A DNA stretch of 17,473 nucleotides from UBA8515 sp036170795. GTDB lineage: Bacteria; Patescibacteriota; Minisyncoccia; Phycocordibacterales; UBA9973. The notes under the pieces are model-generated. The model did no database searches and had not been told where the DNA came from. It was given only the letters and a program-made list of their open reading frames with translations. Location of the stretch: assembly GCA_036170795.1 (NCBI GenBank), contig JAVHPX010000020.1, forward strand, positions 1 to 17,473, written 5' to 3'. Of this stretch, positions 1 to 5,749 are shown piece by piece. Position 1 is the first letter of the stretch; the number at the start of each line of letters is the position of its first letter. The position numbers were made by a program, and so were the translations under genes.

Positions 1-11
1 GCACTATAAAA

Positions 12-416
12 TTAAAGAATTACATTTTCTATTGTTCTTATACGAGCTACTCTGTTTTTTATATCCATAAAAATAAGCAATAAATCAAATTGCCAAGGTA
101 TATTTCCTATTTGTTTATGAATAAGATATGTTTGAATTGTTCGTGAAAGTCTTTTAATTTTCCATGGATGCATATTTTCCTCTGGATGTTTAATAAATGG
201 GTTATCATCATTAATATCTGGTAATGTTTCGCATGAAACAGATTTAACCTCAATAAAATATAATTTCTTATCTTTTTGAGCAATTATATCAATTTCACCC
301 CATTTTTTGGTATAATTTCTTTCTAATATTAGAAAACTGTGCTTTTTTAAAAAAATACAAGCAATATCTTCACCCAATTTTCCTATTTTCTGTGATTTTG
401 AAGTAAAATTTTTCAT
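12..416 (-). CDS. yraN: YraN/UPF0102 family putative endonuclease
   Basis: A 134-residue protein of the YraN (UPF0102) family, predicted to have a Holliday-junction-resolvase-like PD-(D/E)XK nuclease fold. The family's cellular role is not well established. Visible motifs are the N-terminal GxxGE (Glu17), GEIDIIA around residues 40-46 with Asp43, and FIEVK at 54-58 giving Glu56 and Lys58 of the metal-binding core. Length is close to the family's usual 115-135 residues, with a small extra loop after the EVK strand. The ATG at 416 is preceded by very AT-rich DNA with no Shine-Dalgarno. The gene reads away from the parS/DnaA-box gap to its right and carries a parS-like sequence (225-240). Family assignment is confident; function is not. 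Confidence 0.88.
   Translation of the reverse strand: MKNFTSKSQKIGKLGEDIACIFLKKHSFLILERNYTKKWGEIDIIAQKDKKLYFIEVKSVSCETLPDINDDNPFIKHPEENMHPWKIKRLSRTIQTYLIHKQIGNIPWQFDLLLIFMDIKNRVARIRTIENVIL
225..240. promoter_or_regulatory. Degenerate parS-like site inside yraN
   Basis: TGTTTCGCATGAAACA matches 14 of 16 positions of the Bacillus parS consensus. Both mismatches are in the centre, so the half-sites TGTTTC and GAAACA are intact. It is called mainly because it lies 240 bp from a perfect-core site. Confidence 0.4.
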
Positions 417-418
417 AT

Positions 419-462
419 TTTATCTATTTATACTATATATTATAATTTAAAAAATAGATAAA
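419..462. repeat. 11-bp inverted repeat beside parS
   Basis: TTTATCTATTT (419-429) and AAATAGATAAA (452-462) are exact reverse complements separated by 22 bp of almost pure A/T. The right arm abuts the parS-like site. It could be a hairpin or an unwinding element, or it could contain the yraN promoter, since a TATAAT-like sequence lies inside. Confidence 0.6.
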
Positions 463-478
463 CGTTTCACGTGAAACT
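463..478. promoter_or_regulatory. parS-like ParB binding site
   Basis: GTTTCACGTGAAAC (464-477) is a perfect 14-bp palindrome identical to the core of the Bacillus-type parS consensus TGTTNCACGTGAAACA. Only the outermost base pair differs. It should be a loading site for ParB/Spo0J-type chromosome-partition protein. No parB gene lies in the window. Confidence 0.78.
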
Positions 479-614
479 TATAACAATTTATAGGACACTA
501 TAAATTAAATTTTTATGTCTTTCAGTAAATAACTATAAACAGCAAGATATTATTAAATAGACTGAATTAGAAGATATAATTAAAGTATGTCTTTTATGAA
601 CACTACACACATAG

Positions 615-623
615 TTATCCACA
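615..623 (+). promoter_or_regulatory. DnaA box (TTATCCACA)
   Basis: TTATCCACA is an exact match to the high-affinity DnaA-box consensus. It lies 27 bp from a second box in opposite orientation. Confidence 0.6.
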
Positions 624-649
624 ATTATCTTAATTTTAAAGGTTTTTTA

Positions 650-658
650 TGTGTATAA
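650..658 (-). promoter_or_regulatory. DnaA box (TTATACACA)
   Basis: The minus strand reads TTATACACA, matching the consensus TTATNCACA. It faces the box at 615-623. Confidence 0.5.
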
Positions 659-697
659 AAGACTGATAAAAACCAAAAGGGAAATTAAAGAATATTG

Positions 698-768
698 TGC
701 GGGATAGGAGAATCGGACTCCTGTCTCATCCTTGGCAAGGACGTGTTCTACCACTAAACCAATCCCGC
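698..768 (-). tRNA. tRNA-Gly (anticodon GCC)
   Basis: The minus strand folds into a complete cloverleaf. The acceptor is GCGGGAT paired with ATCCCGC, the D-arm contains GTTTAGTGGTAGAAC, and the anticodon stem is CGTCC/GGATG around loop TTGCCAA (anticodon GCC). The T-stem AGGAG/CTCCT encloses TCCGATT, and the discriminator base is A (698). The next bases are CA, so the 3' CCA is not encoded and must be added after transcription. The gene points towards the oriC-like gap. Confidence 0.95.
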
Positions 769-788
769 ATTGTTATATATATGACAAA

Positions 789-817
789 ATAATATATACC
801 CTAAAAATTTTTACCAA
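789..817 (-). promoter_or_regulatory. Promoter of tRNA-Gly
   Basis: On the minus strand, -35 TTGGTA (812-817) and -10 TATTAT (789-794) are separated by 17 bp. The predicted start lies about 14 nt before the tRNA 5' end. Confidence 0.5.
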
Positions 818-890
818 AAATATATTTGATATTATAACTATTTTTAACAATAATTGCAATTCAATAATTTTAGCTTATTTTTTAATATTA

Positions 891-935
891 TTTACTAAAA
901 TAGTATTTTGGTATACAATAAATATGTCGTAAAAT
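891..935 (+). promoter_or_regulatory. Promoter(s) of tRNA-Arg and cca
   Basis: Two overlapping sigma70-like candidates are visible: TTTACT (891-896), 17 bp, TACAAT (914-919); and TTGGTA (908-913), 16 bp, TAAAAT (930-935). Either would start transcription 9-25 nt before tRNA-Arg. No other promoter fits between the tRNA and cca, so both are probably cotranscribed. Confidence 0.45.
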
Positions 936-950
936 AATATTTATTTTAAT

Positions 951-1022
951 GCGCCCGTAGCTCAACGGATAGAGTACCGGTCTTCGGAACCGTGGATGTG
1001 GGTTCGATTCCTGCCGGGCGCA
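951..1022 (+). tRNA. tRNA-Arg (anticodon TCG)
   Basis: The acceptor GCGCCCG pairs with CGGGCGC, with discriminator A at 1022. The D-arm contains TAGCTCAACGGATAGAG. The anticodon loop CTTCGGA gives TCG, which reads CGN arginine codons. The T-loop TTCGATT sits in a GTGGG/CCTGC stem. The outermost anticodon-stem pair is a C-T mismatch. CCA is not encoded. The cca start codon follows after only five bases, so 3' processing of this tRNA would release the cca mRNA. Confidence 0.93.
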
Positions 1023-1027
1023 CATAA

Positions 1028-2671
1028 ATGTTTCTCATGAAACTATCTATCGATAATAGATCAATACCAAATTATGTTACACATGTAACAAATAATCTAA
1101 GAAAATCTGGATTTGAGGTTTTTCTAGTTGGAGGGTGCGTCCGTGATCTTATATTAAAAAGAAATCCAAAAGACTGGGATATAACCACAAATGCTACACC
1201 TCAAGAGATAATAGAATTATTTGAAAAAACTATATACGAGAATAAATATGGTACTGTTGGAGTCTGTGTACCTATACAAATAGGCATCCCAATAGTTAAA
1301 CATGAAACATTAGACAGAATAGCGAAAAATGATATTGTAAACTCAATTAATATCAATAAAACAAACAACAATGTTCCATGTGAAACACAAAAGTACAATA
1401 TTGTGGAAGTTACACCATACAGAAATGAAGCAAAATATAGTGATTTTAGACACCCAGACGAAGTAAAGTTCAGCAAAAACATTGAAGATGACTTAAGAAG
1501 ACGTGATTTTACAATAAATGCTTTAGCTTATAATCCTTATAAAGGATATTCTAGTCAAGTATTTTTGGTTAATAGACAAAAAGACGAAGAATATAAAGGA
1601 CAATTAATAGATTTATTTGGTGGTCTAAAGGACATAAAGGACAAAGTTATAAGTACTGTCGGAGAACCAAGAGATAGATTTAATGAAGACGCACTTCGCA
1701 TGCTTCGAGCAGTCAGATTTTCCTCAGAACTTAATTTTCTTATTTCTTATAACACAATTAAGGCCATTTCTGACAATGCAGACCTTTTAAAAAATATTTC
1801 CATGGAAAGAATTCAAGATGAATTCACCAAAATTATTGAAAGTGAAAATAGTACACAAGGAGTAGTGCTTCTACAAAAATTAGGATTATTGAAATACATA
1901 ATTCCAGAATTAGAAGAGGGAATTGGTTGTGAACAAGGAGGTGCACATATATACGATGTATTTGAACATTTACTTGGTGCACTCGGTCATGCCACTAATA
2001 AAAAATTTAGTACAGAGATACGATTAGCAGCCTTATTTCATGATATTGGAAAACCTCGTAGTCGTAGACCGGGGACTAAAAAGGCTTATACATTTTACGG
2101 TCATGAAGTCATAGGAGCTCGTATGGCTAAGATTATTATGGAAAGATTGAAATACCCCAAGAAAACTACAGATCTAGTAGTATCTCTTGTTCGTAGTCAT
2201 ATGTTCTTCTCTGATACAGAGCAGATTACACTCTCAGCTGTCCGTCGTATTGTCCAAAAAGTAGGGAAGGAGCATATCTGGCAATTAATGGAGATTCGCG
2301 AATGTGACAGAGTTGGTATGAAAAAAATTGAAGCACCATACCGTCTACGTAAATATCACGCTATGATAGACGAAGTTCTTCGTGATCCACTCTCAGTTAC
2401 TCAACTTGCGATTAACGGAGAAGTACTCATAAAAGAGTTACACATGAAACCATCAAGACGAATGGGTTGGGTTCTTTATGCACTTTTGGAAGAAGTTTTA
2501 GATGATCCGAAAAAAAATACAAAAGAATATTTAAAAGAAAAAGTTTTAAAATTAAATAAATTAAAAGACGCTGAGTTACAAAAATTAGGTGAACAAGCTA
2601 AAAAACAAAAAGAAAAACTAGAAGCTGAAGAAATAGAGATGGTCCACAAAAAACATATGGTGAAAAAATAA
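1028..2671 (+). CDS. cca: CCA tRNA nucleotidyltransferase (class II, HD domain)
   Basis: Adds or repairs the 3' CCA of tRNAs, needed here because neither tRNA gene in the window encodes CCA. The N-terminal head has GGxVRD (LVGGCVRDL, 33-41), catalytic Asp49 and Asp51 in KDWDIT, and RRDFTIN at 158-164. An HD phosphohydrolase-type domain follows, with His338-Asp339 in ALFHDIGKP. The C-terminus is a Lys/Glu-rich tail. Between GTVGV (75-79) and VEVTPYR (126-132) lies an Asn-rich insertion of roughly 35 residues compared with the compact head of ordinary homologues. At 547 residues it is longer than a typical 400-450. Starts at 1028 and 1037 are both possible; 1028 leaves only five bases after the tRNA and there is no Shine-Dalgarno. 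It is probably cotranscribed with tRNA-Arg. Confidence 0.95.
   Translation: MFLMKLSIDNRSIPNYVTHVTNNLRKSGFEVFLVGGCVRDLILKRNPKDWDITTNATPQEIIELFEKTIYENKYGTVGVCVPIQIGIPIVKHETLDRIAKNDIVNSININKTNNNVPCETQKYNIVEVTPYRNEAKYSDFRHPDEVKFSKNIEDDLRRRDFTINALAYNPYKGYSSQVFLVNRQKDEEYKGQLIDLFGGLKDIKDKVISTVGEPRDRFNEDALRMLRAVRFSSELNFLISYNTIKAISDNADLLKNISMERIQDEFTKIIESENSTQGVVLLQKLGLLKYIIPELEEGIGCEQGGAHIYDVFEHLLGALGHATNKKFSTEIRLAALFHDIGKPRSRRPGTKKAYTFYGHEVIGARMAKIIMERLKYPKKTTDLVVSLVRSHMFFSDTEQITLSAVRRIVQKVGKEHIWQLMEIRECDRVGMKKIEAPYRLRKYHAMIDEVLRDPLSVTQLAINGEVLIKELHMKPSRRMGWVLYALLEEVLDDPKKNTKEYLKEKVLKLNKLKDAELQKLGEQAKKQKEKLEAEEIEMVHKKHMVKK
1372..1387. promoter_or_regulatory. parS-like site inside cca
   Basis: TGTTCCATGTGAAACA matches 15 of 16 bases of the Bacillus parS sequence TGTTCCACGTGAAACA. 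It lies within the segment encoding the extra loop of the CCA enzyme (residues 115-120), where protein constraint is probably weak. A weaker copy (core with two mismatches) sits at 1295-1308 in the same insertion. Confidence 0.55.
2436..2451. promoter_or_regulatory. Degenerate parS-like site near the cca 3' end
   Basis: The core GTTACACATGAAAC (2437-2450) differs from GTTNCACGTGAAAC at one position, but both outer bases differ from consensus. It is weak alone and is listed because of the cluster upstream. Confidence 0.3.
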
Positions 2672-2703
2672 AAAATTTATCGAAAAAATCTTTTAGGAAA
2701 TTT

Positions 2704-3471
2704 TTATTTTAATTCAATAAGTATTGGGCAGTGATCAGATCCTAGGTAATCAGTAAGCATTGAGGATTTTTTTATATCTTTAACTAAGTCAAGGGAAACA
2801 AAAAAATAATCAATACGCCAACCGACATTACGATCACGGGAACTTGTTTTTTGGTCCCAGTAAGTATACATATCTTTTTTATTTTGATTTAAATACCGAT
2901 ATGTATCTATGTATCCATGAGCTATAACTTTATCTATCCATGCACGTTCGATAGGTAGGAAACCAGTATTTTCTTCATTTGCTTTTGGACGAGCAAGATC
3001 TATTTCAGTATGTGCTGTATTTACATCACCACAAAAAATAACTTTATATTTTTGTTTTCTCAATTTATTTATAAATTTTAAAAATGCATCATAAAATTCT
3101 AGTTTATATCTTAGCCGCTCTGGCCCACTCCCACCGTTAGGGAAGTAGCATGTAATTAATACAAAATCTTTATAGTAAGCCACAAGTGTTCTACCTTCTT
3201 CGTCAAAATTAGGAATACCGAGCTCTGTAACTTTTTCTGGTTTAATTTTTGAATAAATAGCTACACCACTGTAACCTTTCCTTTTCCGAGAATGAGAAAA
3301 ATATGAATAATAACCTTTCTTGTTTCTAATTTCTAAAGGAAGTTGATCTGCTTCGACTTTCGTTTCTTGTAGACAAAGTATATCTGGTTTATATTTTAAA
3401 AAAAGTGGATCAAAGTGTCCTTGCTTAGCCGTCGCTCGTAATCCATTTGTATTCCAAGAAATAATTCTCAT
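2704..3471 (-). CDS. xth: Exodeoxyribonuclease III (AP endonuclease, Xth/ExoA type)
   Basis: An Mg-dependent enzyme of the endonuclease/exonuclease/phosphatase superfamily that cleaves at abasic sites and digests 3' ends in base excision repair. All hallmark residues are visible: Asn7 in SWNTNGLRA, Glu36 in LCLQETK, Tyr109 in CYFPNG, Asp149 and Asn151 in CGDVNTAH, the WRIDYFFVS block at 218-226 and Asp246-His247 in GSDHCP. Length (255) is normal. Its ATG directly follows the stop codon of the upstream methyltransferase (TAA then ATG, no gap), so the two form one operon and the nuclease depends on readthrough or coupled translation. It converges on cca with a 32-bp gap. Confidence 0.96.
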   Translation of the reverse strand: MRIISWNTNGLRATAKQGHFDPLFLKYKPDILCLQETKVEADQLPLEIRNKKGYYSYFSHSRKRKGYSGVAIYSKIKPEKVTELGIPNFDEEGRTLVAYYKDFVLITCYFPNGGSGPERLRYKLEFYDAFLKFINKLRKQKYKVIFCGDVNTAHTEIDLARPKANEENTGFLPIERAWIDKVIAHGYIDTYRYLNQNKKDMYTYWDQKTSSRDRNVGWRIDYFFVSLDLVKDIKKSSMLTDYLGSDHCPILIELK

Positions 3472-4122
3472 TTATTTTGTTTTCTTAAAAAGAGTTTCGA
3501 GTAATGCAATTTTATTTGGTTTTTCTATGAATTCAATATCTTGTGTAATGATATCTAATTTATTATTAAAAATATCTATTATTTCTTCTTTCTTAAAAAA
3601 ATGATAATGAACACCATATTTATCAAACTCTCCCGTATCTGAACTTTTTGGATTTAAATCAAAAAAGTTTTGTGTCTCACGAGAAAGAGATACATTCAGA
3701 TAATATCCTCCAGGTTTTAAAACACGACTTATTTCATTTGTATATTTATCCCAATCTTCTTTATATAAATTTTCCATAAGACCAAAATCACAAACACCAT
3801 CAAAACTATTATCAGCAAAAGGAATATCCAAAGCATTACCTTCTACAAATTTTAATTTTCCTTCTAACCCCCAATTTTTTACTTCTTCATTAGTTTTTTT
3901 AATTATATTAATATCAAAATCAATACCAATAACAGAAAACCCAGCTTCTGCTAATTGCTTCGCAAAAATTCCTCTACCAGAACCAACATCTAAAATCATT
4001 GCTCCTAATGGAAGTTCTTGCATCAACATTTTACCTCGATCTTTTATTGAAAGATGAGTCCAGATATCACTTCCTGTTCTATAAGCAGTTTCAAAATAAT
4101 TTTTGTGCTCTTCATAATCCAT
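3472..4122 (-). CDS. Class I SAM-dependent methyltransferase
   Basis: A 216-residue Rossmann-fold methyltransferase. The SAM-binding motif I is ILDVGSGRG (43-51), with acidic Asp68 at the end of strand 2 (VIGIDFD). ALDIPFADNSFDGV (97-110) supplies the adenine-binding and post-motif region, and RVLKPGGYYL (133-142) is the typical later motif of the Methyltransf_11/25 type. The substrate cannot be told from sequence. It is the first gene of a two-gene operon with exoA. The ATG at 4122 fits a leaderless transcript, because a TATAAT box ends 7 bases upstream of it. The -35 lies in the duplicated xer tail just upstream. Confidence 0.88.
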   Translation of the reverse strand: MDYEEHKNYFETAYRTGSDIWTHLSIKDRGKMLMQELPLGAMILDVGSGRGIFAKQLAEAGFSVIGIDFDINIIKKTNEEVKNWGLEGKLKFVEGNALDIPFADNSFDGVCDFGLMENLYKEDWDKYTNEISRVLKPGGYYLNVSLSRETQNFFDLNPKSSDTGEFDKYGVHYHFFKKEEIIDIFNNKLDIITQDIEFIEKPNKIALLETLFKKTK

Positions 4123-4129
4123 AATATAT

Positions 4130-4158
4130 ATTATAACTTTTTTTTATTTACTATGAAA
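4130..4158 (-). promoter_or_regulatory. Promoter of methyltransferase-exoA operon (leaderless)
   Basis: The minus strand has a perfect -10 TATAAT (4130-4135), with a weak -35 (TTCATA, 16-bp spacing, 4152-4157). The predicted +1 is at about 4123, next to the ATG at 4122. The -35 lies within the last codons of the displaced xer tail copy; the -10 lies outside the repeat. Confidence 0.55.
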
Positions 4159-4268
4159 CTTCTTATGCACATCGCGGAGTTGCTTGTCGGTGATGTGAGT
4201 GTATATCTGAGTCGTTGCAATATTGGCATGGCCGAGCATCATCTGTACAGAACGAATGTCAGCACCAT
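4140..4268. repeat. 129-bp perfect direct repeat, copy A (displaced xer 3' end)
   Basis: Identical base for base to 5621-5749. The second copy lies 1,481 bp away in the same orientation. The identity starts in a T-run and stops abruptly after CAGCACCAT. It encodes, on the minus strand, the last ~41 codons of the Xer recombinase. Confidence 0.98.
4144..4268 (-). pseudogene. 3' fragment of Xer recombinase gene
   Basis: A minus-strand remnant corresponding to residues ~263-303 of the intact recombinase at 5625-6536. It includes the catalytic His276 and Tyr285 codons and the natural stop. Nothing of the upstream gene remains: in frame, four codons before the homology begins there is a TAG stop (within 4269-4282). 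It cannot yield an enzyme. It looks like the original gene end displaced by an insertion, or a tail brought in with it. Confidence 0.9.
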
Positions 4269-4275
4269 AAACGAG

Positions 4276-4307
4276 CTATTGACAGTCAATAGTTTTATTG
4301 TTATAAT
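4276..4307 (+). promoter_or_regulatory. Perfect consensus promoter of cassette gene, with palindrome over the -35
   Basis: TTGACA (4279-4284), 17 bp, TATAAT (4302-4307) is an exact sigma70 consensus. The -35 is embedded in an 8+1+8 bp inverted repeat, CTATTGAC-A-GTCAATAG (4276-4292), a plausible operator. The predicted transcript has a ~50-nt A/T-rich leader before the ATG at 4364. Confidence 0.8.
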
Positions 4308-4363
4308 CCAACAAATCAAATTTTTCTTTAAAAAAAATTCAATCACTAAAATTAAATAAAAAA

Positions 4364-5578
4364 ATGAAAAAGTTACTTTTGGCATGCGCAATATTTTTTG
4401 TAGCTTGCATTTTATTTTTTGGTATTTTTGCCATTGTGAAAACATTACAAGGTGAACACATCGCAACTCCTTACTTTCGATTTCACGAAAAAATCGGTAA
4501 TGACACAATTTTTAATAATTGGTCGTTTGTCGATTTACTGCAAATGGAATCTCAGAAAAAAGTTACGGATAGCATGAACTTCACATATAGAGTGAAGTAT
4601 AATTTGGCAAAAAAATTCACGCTGGATGCATCAAATGTCCCAAGCAAAAAAGAAGATCAAAGGGTAGGAAAAGAAATTGTAAGAATTCTTAAAGATTCTT
4701 TGGTAAGCATCAGGCATAGAGCTTGGATCGACTTGGATGGTCAGAATGGGGCAGTTAGAAATTATGTTCAACCTGAAACTTTACCATTATCAACTGAATC
4801 AATAATTCTGAAATGGACAGGGACGGCTTCTCCTGAATCAGCAAAGGATGGATTCTGGAATAGTATTCAAAAAGATGTGCTAGAACCAGAAAATGGAACT
4901 CTCGCATCTAATCGTTTAAGCCGAACTAAAAATATAGTAATAACTATATTAAAAAAGGATCAGATTACTCATGTAAGAATTATACTGAGAAAACCAGTAG
5001 AACTTCAATTAACTGCTGAACAAAGAGATTCTGTTCTTCATGGTCATCTTGAAATCCTTGACAGGATGAGGTATGTGGAAGTAGAAGTAAATATTGTCAC
5101 TGAAAGATTGATTATTACTACTACAACTGCTCCCATTCTTCTCGCGATCTGGGTTGCTTTGATAAGCTTACTTTCTACAATTAGATTTACAAGAAGACCT
5201 ACAGTTCCAACCAAACCCATCAGTTATGTAGAGGCTGAGAAGGAAGATGAAAAGGTGAATTTCATTTTTATTACGATAGTAATTTTGATCGTATGTGGGT
5301 TATTAATATTATGGTTCTTTTGGGGCATAATAAAGTGGATAATAATTGCTCTTATAATTATTTTCTTTACTGTAATGATCTACATTCTCAGGAAAGATAT
5401 TTGGACTAAGATATTATATCTCTGGTCACAGATTAAAAGATTCTGGTATTGGTTGGTTGCTATTATAATTGTTAAATTTTGGAGAAGGTATCGTCCAAGA
5501 AGAAGAGAGTGCTGGATTGTGGTAATAACTTTATTATTAAGCTTGTTACTTAATATTTATTTGTTATTTAGATATTGA
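4364..5578 (+). CDS. Unrecognised multi-pass membrane protein (cassette cargo)
   Basis: I do not recognise this 404-residue protein. An N-terminal hydrophobic segment (4-25) acts as signal or anchor. A ~230-residue soluble region (26-254) follows, apparently extracytoplasmic, with charged and beta-rich stretches (for example 189-216 and 236-253). Hydrophobic segments then lie at about 255-273, 299-320, 323-342 and 384-402, with another possible one at 360-373. A basic patch KFWRRYRPRRR at 371-381 precedes the last segment. No enzyme motif is evident. The ATG has no Shine-Dalgarno; the leader is A-rich. It stops at TGA, unlike the TAA/TAG stops around it. It lies between the xer-tail repeats with its own promoter and terminator, implying separate acquisition. 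Envelope location is fairly sure; function unknown. Confidence 0.85.
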   Translation: MKKLLLACAIFFVACILFFGIFAIVKTLQGEHIATPYFRFHEKIGNDTIFNNWSFVDLLQMESQKKVTDSMNFTYRVKYNLAKKFTLDASNVPSKKEDQRVGKEIVRILKDSLVSIRHRAWIDLDGQNGAVRNYVQPETLPLSTESIILKWTGTASPESAKDGFWNSIQKDVLEPENGTLASNRLSRTKNIVITILKKDQITHVRIILRKPVELQLTAEQRDSVLHGHLEILDRMRYVEVEVNIVTERLIITTTTAPILLAIWVALISLLSTIRFTRRPTVPTKPISYVEAEKEDEKVNFIFITIVILIVCGLLILWFFWGIIKWIIIALIIIFFTVMIYILRKDIWTKILYLWSQIKRFWYWLVAIIIVKFWRRYRPRRRECWIVVITLLLSLLLNIYLLFRY

Positions 5579-5593
5579 ATAAAAAAATTATTA

Positions 5594-5630
5594 ACTTCCG
5601 TTCACAATTGTGGATGGAAGTTTTTTATTT
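5594..5630. terminator. Strong intrinsic terminator, probably bidirectional
   Basis: A 12-bp stem (5594-5605 with 5610-5621, two G-T wobbles) closes an AATT loop and is followed on plus by TTTTTTATTT. On minus, the stem is followed by TTAATAATTTTTTT, so it would also end the xer transcript just past its stop codon. The plus-strand U-tract coincides with the first bases of repeat copy B. Confidence 0.88.
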
Positions 5631-5749
5631 ACTATGAAACTTCTTATGCACATCGCGGAGTTGCTTGTCGGTGATGTGAGTGTATATCTGAGTCGTTGCA
5701 ATATTGGCATGGCCGAGCATCATCTGTACAGAACGAATGTCAGCACCAT
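5621..5749. repeat. 129-bp perfect direct repeat, copy B (in the intact xer gene)
   Basis: The same 129 bases as 4140-4268, here forming the genuine 3' end of the recombinase gene: residues ~263-303, the stop codon, and four T bases beyond it. Confidence 0.98.

Larger units (their letters stand above)
417..697. other. Candidate replication-origin/partition region (oriC-like)
   Basis: A gap of about 280 bp with no credible gene, very AT-rich. It contains an 11-bp inverted repeat (419-429 and 452-462), a perfect 14-bp parS core directly beside it (464-477), and two sequences matching the DnaA-box consensus TTATNCACA: TTATCCACA on plus (615-623) and TTATACACA on minus (650-658). yraN reads leftwards and cca rightwards, as expected for genes leaving an origin. 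dnaA, dnaN and parAB are not in the window, so the origin call is an inference. Two boxes are few for a chromosomal oriC, so this could instead be an origin-proximal partition site. Confidence 0.5.
4140..5749. mobile_element. Candidate integrated gene cassette between duplicated xer tails
   Basis: Direct repeats of 129 bp bound a 1,352-bp unique segment (4269-5620) that is a complete expression unit: consensus promoter 11 bp inside one end, one membrane-protein gene, and a terminator whose U-tract is the first bases of the other repeat. Recombination between the repeats would remove 1,481 bp and leave one intact xer gene directly upstream of the methyltransferase, so that arrangement is probably ancestral. 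There is no transposase, no terminal inverted repeat and no short target duplication, so it is not an ordinary IS. Routes could be site-specific integration at the xer gene or single-crossover integration of a circle carrying the xer tail. Confidence 0.6.

Noticed and set aside
732..932. Open frame over tRNA-Gly and the adjacent gap
   Set aside because: It overlaps a certain tRNA and continues through promoter-like A/T DNA; the peptide is low in complexity and has no family resemblance.
4239..4508. Minus-strand frame spanning the xer fragment and cassette start
   Set aside because: It is out of frame with the recombinase remnant and antisense to the membrane protein gene; chance frame.
4269..5620. 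Vector or laboratory contamination, given the perfect promoter
   Set aside because: No marker, origin or vector backbone; the base composition and the xer-tail duplication are biological in look. Read-level confirmation was not possible.
4140..5749. Integron, IS element or prophage as explanation of the repeats
   Set aside because: No attC-like hairpin array, integron-type integrase insert, transposase, terminal inverted repeats or phage genes are visible.
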